A stretch of DNA of 64,000 bases from Labrys okinawensis (GCF_002982075.1 NZ_PUEJ01000008.1:1-64000), one strand, 5' to 3'; shown: positions 24,868-34,215, numbered from the stretch's first letter. Made by a program: numbers and translations. The notes: a model not told the origin generated them from the sequence alone.

Positions 24868-25884
24868 TCAGTTTCCGCCGCCGATGCAGGTGGCGACATT
24901 CTCCGGCGTGCAGACGTCGAGGCCGGTATAGGTCGGGTCCTTGGGCGGGGCCTTGCCGTCCTTGATGTCTTTCAGGAAATACATGGCCTTGTAGCCCATC
25001 TCGAAGGGGCGCTGGCCGACATTGCCGGAGGCCAGCCCCGCCTTGAGCAGGTCGAGCTGCACGGGCAACGTATCGGCCACCACCAGGGCGAGCGCGCCGG
25101 ATGCGATCTTGTCCTTGTATTTGCCGGCGACCTGCCGGTAGGCGTCGGGCAGGAATTGCGGGAAGCCGCCCGTCGGAATGAAGGCGTCGAGATCGGGATA
25201 TTTGCCGAGCGTGTCCTCCATCTGCTGCACGGATTTGGGGAAGTCGTCGTCGGTGTAGAGGGGGCAGCCGTCGACCTCGGTCCAGCCGTTCTGGCCGGCG
25301 AGGCGCTCGCCGGGCGCCTGGGCGCTCTGTTTGCCGGCCAGGGTATCGCGGATGCCCTGCATGCGCTCATTGTGGTTGGCCGCTGCCGCGCCGCCGGACT
25401 GGATGCAGATCTTGCCGCCTTTGGGCTTGATCTTCATGGCGAGCTTGGCGAGGTTGACGCCGATCTCGTAATTATGCGTGCCGACATAGGCGAGGCGCTC
25501 GCCCTTGTTGTCGGCCAAAAGGTCCGAGTCCCAGGTCAGCACCGGGATCTTGGCGCCGGCCGCGCCCTGCAAGGCGGCCGCGATGGCCGGGGCGTTGGCC
25601 GGCGAGACGGCGATGCCGTCCACCCCCTTGGTAATCAGGTCCTGCACGATCTGGGCCTGTTCGTCGCCGCCGCCATGCTCGCCCGGGCCGACATAGAGGC
25701 ATTCGATCGCGCCGCCCAGCTCTTTCTCGGCCTTCTTGCAGCCGGCCTGCGCCTGGTCGAAGAAGGGGTTGTTGGTGTTTTTCGGCACCAGCGCGAAGGT
25801 GAGCTTGTCGGCGGCAGAAGCGGCGCCGGCCGTCGCGGCGAGGCCGACGGCGAAGGCTGCCGTGGTCATCAGATATTTGAGCAT
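24868..25884 (-). CDS. Sugar ABC transporter, periplasmic binding protein (CUT2 type)
   Basis: 338 residues. The ATG at 25884 follows a strong GGAGGAAACG site. The signal peptide is MLKYLMTTAAFAVGLAATAG then AASAADK. The mature protein is a periplasmic-binding-protein-I fold: LTFALVPKNTNNPFFDQAQAG, GVDGIAVSPANAPAIAAAL, PVLTWDSDLLADNKGERLAY (family Asp-Ser-Asp region) and GRN-type hinge elements. It has extra Cys pairs (GCKKAEKELGGAIECL, KICIQ, GCPLY, DVCTPENVATC), more than usual. Last gene of a three-gene operon with its permease and ATPase. Ligand unknown, likely a sugar or polyol. Confidence 0.9.
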   Translation of the reverse strand: MLKYLMTTAAFAVGLAATAGAASAADKLTFALVPKNTNNPFFDQAQAGCKKAEKELGGAIECLYVGPGEHGGGDEQAQIVQDLITKGVDGIAVSPANAPAIAAALQGAAGAKIPVLTWDSDLLADNKGERLAYVGTHNYEIGVNLAKLAMKIKPKGGKICIQSGGAAAANHNERMQGIRDTLAGKQSAQAPGERLAGQNGWTEVDGCPLYTDDDFPKSVQQMEDTLGKYPDLDAFIPTGGFPQFLPDAYRQVAGKYKDKIASGALALVVADTLPVQLDLLKAGLASGNVGQRPFEMGYKAMYFLKDIKDGKAPPKDPTYTGLDVCTPENVATCIGGGN

Positions 25885-25963
25885 CGTTTCCTCCGGATAT
25901 TGCACCCTCCGGGCGTGCCCTCGGCACGCCCTTGGGCCATTCACACGACGCCGGTTCGACCGG

Positions 25964-27007
25964 TCATTCGCGTCTCTTGCCGCGGATCCTTTCGAGCAGG
26001 ACCGCGAGAACCAGGAAGCTGCCGACGAAGACACCCTGCCAGTTGGAATCGACGCCGGCCATCAGCAGGGCATTGCGGATGACCTCGAGCAGGGCCGAGC
26101 CGATCAGCGCGCCGAAGGCGCCGCCTTCCCCGCCCATCAGATTGGCGCCGCCGATCACGGTGGAAGCGATGGCGCGCAGCTCATAGCCCGTGCCGAGGGA
26201 ATTGATGGCCGAGCCGGCCCAGCCGACGCTGAGGATGGCGGCGATGGCGCCGCTGACGCCCGAGACGACATAGGCCTGCAGCTTGATGCGCTTGACCGGC
26301 ACGCCGGTCAGGTTGGCAGCCTGTTCGTTGCCGCCGATGGCGAGGAGATGGCGGCCCCAGCTCGTCATGCGCATCACCACGAACAAGGCCAGCGTAAGGA
26401 CGAGCAGCACCCAGACCGGATTGGCGATGCCGAGGATCGAGCCGGCGCCGATGGTCTTGAAGGCCGGGCCGCCGGGGCCGAAATTGTAGAGCATCTTGTT
26501 GCCCGAGAGCACCACGGCGACCGAGCGCGCCGCCGAGAGCATGCCCAGCGTCACCACGAACGGGGACAGGCCGACATAGGCGATGAGGCCGCCATTGACG
26601 GCGCCCGCCAGAGCGCCGGCGGCAAGGCCGGCACCGACGGCGGCATACCAGGGATAGCCGGCCTCCAGCGTGAGGCCGCAGGCGACCGCCACCAGGCCCA
26701 TGATCGAGCCGACGGACAGGTCGATGCCGCCGGTGATGATCACCACGGTGGCGCCCAGCGCCATGATGCCGATGAAGGCGAAGTTGCGGGTGATGTTGTA
26801 GAAATTGTCCTCGGTGGCGAAGCGCGGCTCGCGTAGCGACATCAGCACGCAGATGACGATCAGCGCGATGGTGACCCAGAAGGCCTGACTGGAGACCAGC
26901 GTCTGCCAAAGCGACTTCTCGCGGATCGCCAGGACGGATTCGATGGAGACGCTGGCGCTGTCGCGGCTCGGATCGTTGCGGGAAGCGGGGGGCATGGTGT
27001 TCGTCAT
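25964..27007 (-). CDS. Sugar ABC transporter permease (RbsC/CUT2 type)
   Basis: 347 residues with about ten membrane helices. Landmarks are FAFIGIMALGATVVIITGGIDLSVGS, the family signature for CUT2 permeases, and the C-terminal ELRAIASTVIGGANLMGGEG, which contacts the ATPase. It forms the channel for the sugar delivered by the downstream-encoded binding protein. The ATPase gene lies 7 bases upstream and the binding-protein gene 79 bases downstream on the same strand. Confidence 0.94.
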   Translation of the reverse strand: MTNTMPPASRNDPSRDSASVSIESVLAIREKSLWQTLVSSQAFWVTIALIVICVLMSLREPRFATEDNFYNITRNFAFIGIMALGATVVIITGGIDLSVGSIMGLVAVACGLTLEAGYPWYAAVGAGLAAGALAGAVNGGLIAYVGLSPFVVTLGMLSAARSVAVVLSGNKMLYNFGPGGPAFKTIGAGSILGIANPVWVLLVLTLALFVVMRMTSWGRHLLAIGGNEQAANLTGVPVKRIKLQAYVVSGVSGAIAAILSVGWAGSAINSLGTGYELRAIASTVIGGANLMGGEGGAFGALIGSALLEVIRNALLMAGVDSNWQGVFVGSFLVLAVLLERIRGKRRE

Positions 27008-27014
27008 CGCAGCC

Positions 27015-27755
27015 TCATGCCACCTGGATGGCGCCGGTGATCAGGCCGGTCACCTCTTCGGGGGAAGTCCGGTCGATCGGCTTGTCCGCCACCTTGTGGC
27101 CGCGGCGCATGACGATGACGCGGTCACAGACCTCGAACACATCGGGCATGCGGTGGGAGATCAACACCACCGAAATTCCGGCATCGCGCAGGCGCCGGAT
27201 CAGGCCAAGCACCTCGGCGACCTGGCGCACGCTGATGGCGGCGGTCGGCTCGTCCATCAGCACGATCTTGGCCTTGGAGAGCCGGGTCCGCGCGATGGCC
27301 ACGGCCTGACGCTGGCCGCCCGACATCTGGCGGACGAGGTCGCGGGGACGGGTTTCGGATTTGAGCTCGGCGAAGAGCTCGCCGGCTTTTTGGATCATCG
27401 CCCCGTGGTCGAGCCAGCGGAAAGGCCCGATCCGCTTCTTGATCTCGCGGCCGAGAAAGACGTTGGCGGCGGCCGAGAGATTGTTGCACAGGGCCAGGTC
27501 CTGATAGACCACCTCGATGCCCTTGGCCCGCGCCTCGACGGGCTTGTGGAAATGCACCGTCTCGTCGTCCAGCATGATCTCGCCGGAGGTGGGCGGGAAG
27601 TTGCCGGCGATCAGCTTCACCAGGGTCGACTTGCCCGCGCCGTTGTCGCCCATCAGGCCGACGATCTCGCCGCGGCCGATGGTGAGGTCGACATCGGTGA
27701 GCGCCCTGATCGCCCCGAAGCTTTTTCCGACTTTTTGTAAGACCAGCAGCGTCAT
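27015..27755 (-). CDS. Sugar ABC transporter ATP-binding protein (single domain, FrcA-like)
   Basis: 246 residues, so a single nucleotide-binding domain, unlike the double-domain RbsA. Walker A is GDNGAGKST, the signature is QMSGGQRQAVAIAR, Walker B is IVLMDEPTAA, and the switch His is in LISHRM. Short ATPases of this kind pair with themselves and occur in fructose-type CUT2 importers such as Frc of Sinorhizobium. First gene of the operon; about 560 bases of non-coding DNA lie upstream. Confidence 0.93.
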   Translation of the reverse strand: MTLLVLQKVGKSFGAIRALTDVDLTIGRGEIVGLMGDNGAGKSTLVKLIAGNFPPTSGEIMLDDETVHFHKPVEARAKGIEVVYQDLALCNNLSAAANVFLGREIKKRIGPFRWLDHGAMIQKAGELFAELKSETRPRDLVRQMSGGQRQAVAIARTRLSKAKIVLMDEPTAAISVRQVAEVLGLIRRLRDAGISVVLISHRMPDVFEVCDRVIVMRRGHKVADKPIDRTSPEEVTGLITGAIQVA

Positions 27756-28319
27756 TGCGAGGCGCTCCCTCGTACCGATGGCACTATATTTGATATTGTC
27801 AGACGATATTGCACGTATTGCGCGAGATAACCCGCCGGCCGCGGTGGCCTGGAAGCCTGTCCTGTGGCGTTATGCACCTGACGGTGAGGCGATCCGGCGC
27901 GCAGAAACTCAGTATCGTCTTTACGACCTTGTCTGAATTTCAATTATTGCGCGATCTAAGGGCGCCGCTGGCTGAAGCGTTCTTTTAACGAAACGCAAGC
28001 ATTCATCGTCATGATGATAGATGTCACGGCAGTGCTTGTTTTCTGCACCGATTTTCTGCACTTGGGCCTCCCGATCCACATAGTGCCGGCGACTTTCAAT
28101 GTCGTCTTGTTTATATTTGCTGTAGCCGCCCGATAGTGCTTGTCATCTGGCCGGGGTGTCAAGCCTCTTGCGCATGACGGACGGGGCGCTCGCATGTGAG
28201 CGACCGGGTCATTCGCGGTCACTGGCAAGAAAGTCTTCGATCCTGGAAGAGATCCCATGCCTGCGGTGCTGCATGACTGCCGCATCGCGCACGGGACGAC
28301 ATGCGATGCGTGGCATGCC
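27756..28319. other. Intergenic region upstream of the sugar ABC operon
   Basis: About 560 bases without a convincing gene. It should contain the promoter of the minus-strand ABC operon. Two GATATTG boxes occur at 27791-27797 and 27804-27810, 13 bases apart and close to the ATPase start, and could be an operator. Open frames here are short and lack start sites. No regulator gene is adjacent. Confidence 0.4.
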
Positions 28320-30983
28320 TCACTGCCGGTTGAGCAGGCGCTCCAGATAGTCCGTCTCCGCCTTCGGGCGGTTGGGATCGGCGAGGCGGCGGCGCAGTTC
28401 GTTCAGGACTTCGCCGGCGCGCCTGGAAGGCGAAGCCTCGGTGGAGCCGTCGGCACTGAAGTCGGGGCCATTGGGCAATTGCCGGCCGAGCGGATCCTTG
28501 CCGCCCCGATTGTTGCCCTGCTGCGGGCCCTTGCCGTTCTTGCGGGCCTGCGCCATCTGCTCGGCCAGCCCCTTGGCCGCCTTGCGCAGGGCTTCGATGG
28601 CCCGTCCCTGCGAATTGACGGCATTCTCGCCATCCTGCTCGCCAAGCTGGTTTTCGGCATCGCGCATGGCCTGCCCGGCCTCGCCCAGGGCACCAGGGGT
28701 CTCCGCGCCGCTATCGCGCAGATTCTTCTGCATCTTCTCCAATTGCTGGCGCAGCGCCTGCTGGCGTTCCTTCAATTGGTCGAGGGAGGGCGAAGCTTCG
28801 CCCTGTCCACCTTGGCCCTGCCCGCCCTGGCCCGTGCTGCCCGGCCCCTGTCCATTCTGGCCTTGGCGACCCTGGCCGGACGGGCCCTGTCCCTGTCCAC
28901 CTTGGCCTTGATCGCCGAGTCCCTGGTCGCCAAGCCCCTGGTCGCCCATGCCCTGATCACCCGGACCCTGGCCGTCCTGCCCCTGGCCTTCTTGGCCCTG
29001 TCCTTCCTGTCCCTGCCCGAAAGGCTGGTTCTGGCGGTAGGTCTGGTCGCGCAGGCGCTGCTGACGCAGGATCATCTTGCCCATGTCGTTGAGCGATTGC
29101 TGCATCTGCTGCATCGTGGGATCGCCCTGGCCGACGCTATCCTCGGGATTGGCCAGGTTGTTGAGGATGTCGTCGAGCTGCGAGAGCAGCTTCTGCGCAT
29201 CGTCCTTCTTGCCGTTCTTGGCTGAATTCTCGAGCTGGTCGAGCAGCTTGTTCAGTTCCTCCGGCGTGATGTTGCGCACGGGCTTGTCGCCGGGTTTCTG
29301 GGTGTTCTTGAGGGCCTGCTGCTGGCGCTTGGCATAGTCCTGCAGGAAATCGTTGAGGGCCTGGCGCAATTCCTGGGTGAGCTTTTCGATCTCCTCGGGC
29401 GAGGCGCCGCGTTCCAGTGCCTCCTTCAACTTTTCGCGCGCGGCCCTGAGCCGGCGCTCGGCGACGCTACCGTCGCCTTCCTCGATGGCGAGCGCGATCT
29501 GCCAGAGATAATCGGCGGCGTCGCGATAGGCGTCATCGGAATTCGCGCGGTCGATCCGGTCGCGCACGGTGCGCAGGCCGAGATAGAGGCCGGCATCCTT
29601 GGTGAAGTCCTCCGGCGCGATCATCAGCGCTTCCAGCGCATATTTGACCTCGCGGGCCTGGTTGGCATCGAGCGCCAGGGTGAGGCGCTGTTCCACCAGG
29701 GCGCGGGCGAGCGGGTTCTGGAACTCGCGCTGAGGCAGGGTGACGTCCTGAGGCTCGCTGCGGCCCTCATTGCCGGCATCGTCGCGTACCACCAGCGTCA
29801 TCTTGACGGTGGCGCCGGCCAGCGGATCGGCCGAGAGATTGCGCGTTGCCGTCACCGTGCCGGAGCGGGCATGGCCCGCCGGCGCGGAGAGGGCGATCTT
29901 CGGCGGCTGGTAGAGCGGATGCCCGTCCGACAGCAGCGTGCTCTGACTCTCGACGGCGGTGGCGCCGTAATCATCGTCGATCTTGTAGCTGAAGATCATG
30001 CCGCCCTTGCCGTCGGGCTTCACCGGCCCTTCGAAGGCGATGGTGGGCGGTCTGTCGGGGATGACGGTGAAGGCAAAGCGCGTCAGGCTGCCGTCGCCAT
30101 GGCGAATGTCGATGCCGGTGTCGGACATCAGCTTGAGGCGCTTTTCGACGACGGCGGCTTCCTGATCGGCGGGCGTCGAAGAGGGGACGTCCTCGGTGCC
30201 CGCCTGTGCCGCGATCTCGGCGCCCTTGTCGCCGGCAAGGCGAACCACGAGGACGGAGCCCTGCGGCACCGGGATCGGCGCGCCCTGATTGGCCTGCGAG
30301 AGGACCTGGGGGGCACGGCGCGTATAGGGCGGCGGCGTCACCCAGGCGTCCATGCGCATGCCTGACAGCTCGCCGTCCTGACCCGAGAACAGCGCGGCGA
30401 TGTCGTGCCGGGGGGAGGCGAGGGCATCGATGAGGCGCGGCAGGCGTTCGGCCCCCGCATAGAAGAAGCCGACGAACAGGGCCAGGATGGCGCCGACGCG
30501 CAGGCCATAGCGATCGAGCTGTGGCAGGCCGGGCGAGGGCAGGCCGAGACTCACCCGGCGGCTCGCCTCCAGGGCGAGGCGCAGATGCCGGCGCCACAAC
30601 GCTTCGGCGAGCGGATCCCCGCCGCCCTGCACCAGCCGGTCCTGCCGGGTGGTGGCCGGGCGATGCGGCAGGCCGATGGCCTCGTCGATGCGATGGAGAG
30701 CCATGTCCCGGCTGGGGAAGCGCAGCCGGGCGAGCGGCCAGAGCGAAGCGAGAAGGCCGGCAAAAAAGACCAGGAAGAGAGCAAGACGCGGCAGGCCGGC
30801 GAGCACCCCGAACAGATCGAACCAGCTCAGTGCCACGAACAGGCCGATAACACCCACCGGCACGGCCAGGCGCGGCCAGGCCTGTTCCCAGAACAGGGCA
30901 AGCCTCGCACGCAGCACGAGCGTTTCGAAGGCGCGTGTGTCGCCTGCCGCTTCCTCGCTCATGCCTGCCTCGGGATCAGCCAT
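28320..30983 (-). CDS. TIGR02302 / DUF4175 family membrane protein with Gln-Gly low-complexity region
   Basis: 887 residues. Two N-terminal membrane segments (about 38-85), a conserved SRDMALHRIDEAIGLPHRPA motif, a third helix near 155, an Ig-like periplasmic region, then a charged helical part and a long Q/G/D-rich tract (about 655-735) with repeated GQG and DQG units, ending in a helical tail. This arrangement is the alphaproteobacterial TIGR02302 family, function unknown. The frame opens at ATG 30983; an internal ATG at 30962 has a better GAGGCAGG ribosome site and may be the true start. Confidence 0.9.
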   Translation of the reverse strand: MADPEAGMSEEAAGDTRAFETLVLRARLALFWEQAWPRLAVPVGVIGLFVALSWFDLFGVLAGLPRLALFLVFFAGLLASLWPLARLRFPSRDMALHRIDEAIGLPHRPATTRQDRLVQGGGDPLAEALWRRHLRLALEASRRVSLGLPSPGLPQLDRYGLRVGAILALFVGFFYAGAERLPRLIDALASPRHDIAALFSGQDGELSGMRMDAWVTPPPYTRRAPQVLSQANQGAPIPVPQGSVLVVRLAGDKGAEIAAQAGTEDVPSSTPADQEAAVVEKRLKLMSDTGIDIRHGDGSLTRFAFTVIPDRPPTIAFEGPVKPDGKGGMIFSYKIDDDYGATAVESQSTLLSDGHPLYQPPKIALSAPAGHARSGTVTATRNLSADPLAGATVKMTLVVRDDAGNEGRSEPQDVTLPQREFQNPLARALVEQRLTLALDANQAREVKYALEALMIAPEDFTKDAGLYLGLRTVRDRIDRANSDDAYRDAADYLWQIALAIEEGDGSVAERRLRAAREKLKEALERGASPEEIEKLTQELRQALNDFLQDYAKRQQQALKNTQKPGDKPVRNITPEELNKLLDQLENSAKNGKKDDAQKLLSQLDDILNNLANPEDSVGQGDPTMQQMQQSLNDMGKMILRQQRLRDQTYRQNQPFGQGQEGQGQEGQGQDGQGPGDQGMGDQGLGDQGLGDQGQGGQGQGPSGQGRQGQNGQGPGSTGQGGQGQGGQGEASPSLDQLKERQQALRQQLEKMQKNLRDSGAETPGALGEAGQAMRDAENQLGEQDGENAVNSQGRAIEALRKAAKGLAEQMAQARKNGKGPQQGNNRGGKDPLGRQLPNGPDFSADGSTEASPSRRAGEVLNELRRRLADPNRPKAETDYLERLLNRQ

Positions 30984-31427
30984 GCATCATCCAAACATCT
31001 CGATCGGCAGCAGGATAGGCCGCCCAGCCGGGTGATTCCAGTACCTGCCTATCATAAGCCTGTGCGTGGCAAATCCATGTCCAAACGCATGTTTGCCGCC
31101 AAGCGCCTATTTTGAAGGGATGACTAGGCCAAAGGATACCCAGACCTTGCCCGGGATGGGCGCGCCGGCTGCGGCAGAAGCACGCCGATGGAGCAGCTCG
31201 CCACCAAATGTCGGCCGATGGGAATCTCAAAAGGAGAAAGTCAAATTCCACACGCTGCGGACAGCACCAGGGGGCTCAAATCCGCGGTATATTCGGCAAG
31301 ACCGGCAATATCTGGTCCCGTTTTGACGGGACCGCCTTCTTGTCGGTCTATGATGCATGAGATCTTTGAGCGATGAGAGCGCTTCGGCATGATAACGCGT
31401 ATAAATCGATCTTGATTGCGTTGCTTT
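30984..31427. other. Intergenic region with a small hairpin
   Basis: About 440 bases without a convincing gene. GGTCCCG at 31314-31320 can pair with CGGGACC at 31327-31333. Nothing else is recognised. Confidence 0.35.
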
Positions 31428-31508
31428 TCACCGGAAGAAGAACAGCCAAAGCAAGATGATGATCGGAATGGGTATTCCGACCAGCCAGAGCAAAAGCGCG
31501 CGTCCCAT
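31428..31508 (-). CDS. 26-residue hydrophobic membrane peptide
   Basis: ATG at 31508, TGA at 31428-31430. The peptide is one membrane helix, starting MGRALLLWLVGIPIPIIIL and ending with aromatic residues and Arg. A GGAG ribosome site lies 9 bases before the ATG. The pattern (basic start, LLLWLxGIPIPIIIL, short tail) matches a short single-helix protein I recall from many alphaproteobacteria, usually annotated hypothetical. Function unknown. Such genes are often missed because of size. Confidence 0.65.
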   Translation of the reverse strand: MGRALLLWLVGIPIPIIILLWLFFFR

Positions 31509-31600
31509 TATACCATCTCCATTACTGATGCGGAACGGAGGAATCCGCTCCGGCTTTGAACAACCATTAACCGCAGGATTGGTTCCCGACGCGAAGGACG

Positions 31601-31785
31601 ATGATCGCCAGGATCCTCATGATCCAGGGCATGGTCGGGCATGGGCCGGTCGCCGCCGGTAGCGGGGCTGTGCCGTCATTCCGTCGACCGGGGCCTGAGG
31701 AGGCGCCTCCTCAGGCCGCAGAACGCGTCGACGAGGCCGCCATCACCGGGGAGAGTGGTCGAGCTGCGGCGGACCGGGCGCGGAA
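31601..31785 (+). pseudogene. Degenerate duplicate of the cobQ 5' end
   Basis: From ATG 31601 the DNA matches the start of cobQ at 32660: 28 of the first 30 bases agree, and similarity continues with small gaps through CTGTGCCGTCA, GACCGGGGCCTGAG and GCCGCAGAAC for about 180 bases. The frame is broken and the P-loop is lost. Upstream sequence does not match, so only the gene's 5' end was copied. The intact gene lies 1.06 kb downstream beyond the methyltransferase. Confidence 0.8.
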
Positions 31786-31883
31786 TGTCGCTTCGGGCGT
31801 AGCGAATCGGCAGGCTTTGCGGCGCTGGATAGGGGTGATAGGCAAGCAACACCTGGAACGAGCCGAGCAGGACCGACAAGCCC

Positions 31884-32663
31884 GTGAACCACGACAATGC
31901 CCGCCCCGACCGGCTCTATGAGGATCCGGATCTCGCCAGCTTCTATGACGTCGAGAACGAGTGGAGCGCAGATCGCGCCTGCTGCCGGTCTCTGGCGGCG
32001 GGCTGTGCTTCGGTGCTCGATCTTGGCTGCGGCACGGGCGATCTTGCGGCGGACGTGGCGCGCCAGCCCGGTTGCACCGTCTTCGGCGTCGATCCCGCCG
32101 CTGCCATGCTCGATATCGCCCGCCGCCGCCCGGGCGGCGACCGGGTGACCTTCGTGCAGGGGGACGGTCGTATCGTGCGGCTCGGCCGCCGTTTCGACCT
32201 CGTGGTGATGACCGGCCATGCCTTCCAGGTCTTTCTCACGCAGGAGGACCGCATCGCCGCCCTGCGCACGATCGCGGCGCATCTGGAGCCCGGGGGCCGT
32301 TTCATCTTCGACAGCCGCAACCCCGCCATGGAGCAGTGGCGGGAATGGACGCCGGAGCAATCACGCCGGCGGATCGAGCATCCGCGTTTCGGGGCAGTCG
32401 AGGCCTGGAACGACGTCACGCACGATCCCGCCACGGAGGTCGTGACCTACGGCACCCATTATCGCATCCTTGCCGACGGGCGGACGCTGTCGTCGCATTC
32501 GCGCATCGCCTTTGCGCCGCGGTCCGAGCTGGAGCGGGCGCTGGACCAGGCGGGCCTGGAGGTGGAGGCCTGGTATGGCGATTGGGAGCGGGGCCCCTTG
32601 ACACCGACATCGCCGGATTTCATTCCCCTCGGCCGGCTGCGCGGGAGCTCGGGGCATCGATGA
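31884..32663 (+). CDS. Class I SAM-dependent methyltransferase
   Basis: 259 residues from a GTG at 31884. VLDLGCGTGDLAADVA is motif I for S-adenosylmethionine binding, FGVDPAAAML motif II with the ribose-binding Asp, and FDLVVMTGHAFQVF motif IV. The substrate is unknown. Its stop overlaps the start of cobQ (ATGA), so the two are translationally coupled. A link to cobalamin synthesis is possible, but it does not resemble the known Cob methyltransferases, which belong to another fold. Confidence 0.87.
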   Translation: MNHDNARPDRLYEDPDLASFYDVENEWSADRACCRSLAAGCASVLDLGCGTGDLAADVARQPGCTVFGVDPAAAMLDIARRRPGGDRVTFVQGDGRIVRLGRRFDLVVMTGHAFQVFLTQEDRIAALRTIAAHLEPGGRFIFDSRNPAMEQWREWTPEQSRRRIEHPRFGAVEAWNDVTHDPATEVVTYGTHYRILADGRTLSSHSRIAFAPRSELERALDQAGLEVEAWYGDWERGPLTPTSPDFIPLGRLRGSSGHR

Positions 32664-34123
32664 CCGCCAGAATCCTCATGATCCAGGGCACGGGCTCGGA
32701 TGTCGGCAAGTCGCTGCTGGTGGCGGGACTGTGCCGTCACTTCGCCGACCGGGGCCTGAGAGTGCGTCCCTTCAAGCCGCAGAACATGTCGAACAATGCC
32801 GCCGTCACCGTGGATGGCGGCGAAATCGGCCGGGCGCAGGCGCTCCAGGCCCGGGCGGCGCGGGTGGCGCTCAGCGTGCATATGAACCCGGTGCTCTTGA
32901 AGCCGCAATCGGAGATCGGGGCGCAGATCATCGTGCAGGGCCGCATGCGCGGTTCGGCCCGCGCCCGCGACTACCAGGCGCTCAAGCCCGCGCTGATGGC
33001 CGACGTGCTCGACAGTTTCGAGCGCCTGAGAGCCGAAGCCGATCTCGTGCTGGTCGAGGGAGCGGGCTCGGCCTCGGAGGTCAATCTGCGCGCCGGCGAC
33101 ATCGCCAATATGGGCTTTGCCCGGGCAGTGAACGCCCCCGTGCTGCTCGCCGGCGATATCGACCGCGGCGGCGTGATCGCGCAGATCCTCGGCACGAAGG
33201 TGGCGATCGATCCCGAGGATGCCGCCCTGATCCGGGGCTTCATCGTCAACAAGATGCGCGGCGATGCCAGCCTGTTCGCCGACGGCATGGCCTTCATCGC
33301 CGAACGTTCCGGCTGGCCGGCCCTCGGCCTGGTGCCGCATTTTCCTCAGGCCGGTCGCCTGCCGGCGGAGGACGCGCTGGCGCTCGGCTCCTATGGCTCG
33401 CGCCGCGCCGGCGCCAAGCTGACCATCGCAGTGCCGATGATGCCGCGCATCTCCAATTTCGACGATCTCGATCCGCTGGCCCAGGAGGCCGAGGTCGATC
33501 TTGTCATGGTGAAGCCCGGCCAGCCCCTGCCGGTGGCCGATCTCGTCATCCTGCCCGGCTCGAAAGCGACCATTGCCGACCTTGCCTTCCTGCGCGCCGA
33601 AGGCTGGGACATCGACATCGCGGCCCATGTCCGGCGCGGCGGCCATGTCCTCGGCCTGTGCGGCGGCTACCAGATGCTGGGCAGGCGCATCGCCGATCCC
33701 GACGGCATCGAAGGACCGCCGGGCGAGGTCGCGGGCCTCGGCCTCCTCGACGCCGTTACCCGCCTCGGCGGCGACAAGCGCCTGGTGGCGGTGAGCGGGC
33801 GCAGCTGCGCGGACGGGGTCGCTTTCTCCGGGTATGAGATGCATGTCGGCGTTACCGAGGGGCCCGCGCTCGCCCGTCCGCTGCTGCGCTTCGACGACGG
33901 CAGCCTCGACGGAGCCGGCTCGGCGGATGGCCGCATCGCCGGCTGCTATGTGCATGGCCTGTTCGGCGACGATCGCCAGCGGGCCGCCTGGCTCGCCCGC
34001 CTCGGCGGGCAGGGCAGCAGCCTGGCCTATGAAGCCGTGGTGGAGGAGACGCTGGATGCTTTCGCCGCCCATCTCGCCAGCCATCTCGACATGACGGCGA
34101 TCGGGCGGATCATCGGGCTGTAG
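32660..34123 (+). CDS. cobQ: Cobyric acid synthase
   Basis: 487 residues, full length. The N-terminal P-loop-like motif is MIQGTGSDVGKSLL, followed by FKPQNMSNNAAVT and GEIGRAQALQARAA. VLVEGAGSASEVNLR and LAGDIDRGGVIAQ are family motifs. The C-terminal class I amidotransferase domain has HVLGLCGGYQMLG with the nucleophile Cys and CYVHGLFGDD with the catalytic His. CobQ amidates carboxyl groups b, d, e and g of adenosylcobyrinic diamide using glutamine and ATP. Convergent with cobD, the next step's gene. Confidence 0.96.
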   Translation: MTARILMIQGTGSDVGKSLLVAGLCRHFADRGLRVRPFKPQNMSNNAAVTVDGGEIGRAQALQARAARVALSVHMNPVLLKPQSEIGAQIIVQGRMRGSARARDYQALKPALMADVLDSFERLRAEADLVLVEGAGSASEVNLRAGDIANMGFARAVNAPVLLAGDIDRGGVIAQILGTKVAIDPEDAALIRGFIVNKMRGDASLFADGMAFIAERSGWPALGLVPHFPQAGRLPAEDALALGSYGSRRAGAKLTIAVPMMPRISNFDDLDPLAQEAEVDLVMVKPGQPLPVADLVILPGSKATIADLAFLRAEGWDIDIAAHVRRGGHVLGLCGGYQMLGRRIADPDGIEGPPGEVAGLGLLDAVTRLGGDKRLVAVSGRSCADGVAFSGYEMHVGVTEGPALARPLLRFDDGSLDGAGSADGRIAGCYVHGLFGDDRQRAAWLARLGGQGSSLAYEAVVEETLDAFAAHLASHLDMTAIGRIIGL

Positions 34124-34161
34124 GGCGAAGCCGCTAGGTTTACGGGGTTTGGCGCGCGTCC

Positions 34162-34215
34162 GGTGGGTCGATCTCCAGATCGACCATCTTGGAAACGCCG
34201 GACTTGCCGGCGGAA
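34162..34215. repeat. Double-hairpin repeat, family B copy 6 (degraded)
   Basis: The left half is intact: GGTGGGTCGATCTCC, AGATCGACC, then ATCTTGGAAACG. The right half (GGCGGAAAGATGCCGATC) is diverged. The left arm is the same as that of copy 3 at 13137. Confidence 0.7.

Noticed and set aside
28770..29040. Short regular repeats that look array-like
   Set aside because: They are in-frame codon repeats of the Gln-Gly tract in a protein gene, with no spacers, so not a CRISPR array. No CRISPR array is seen anywhere in the window.
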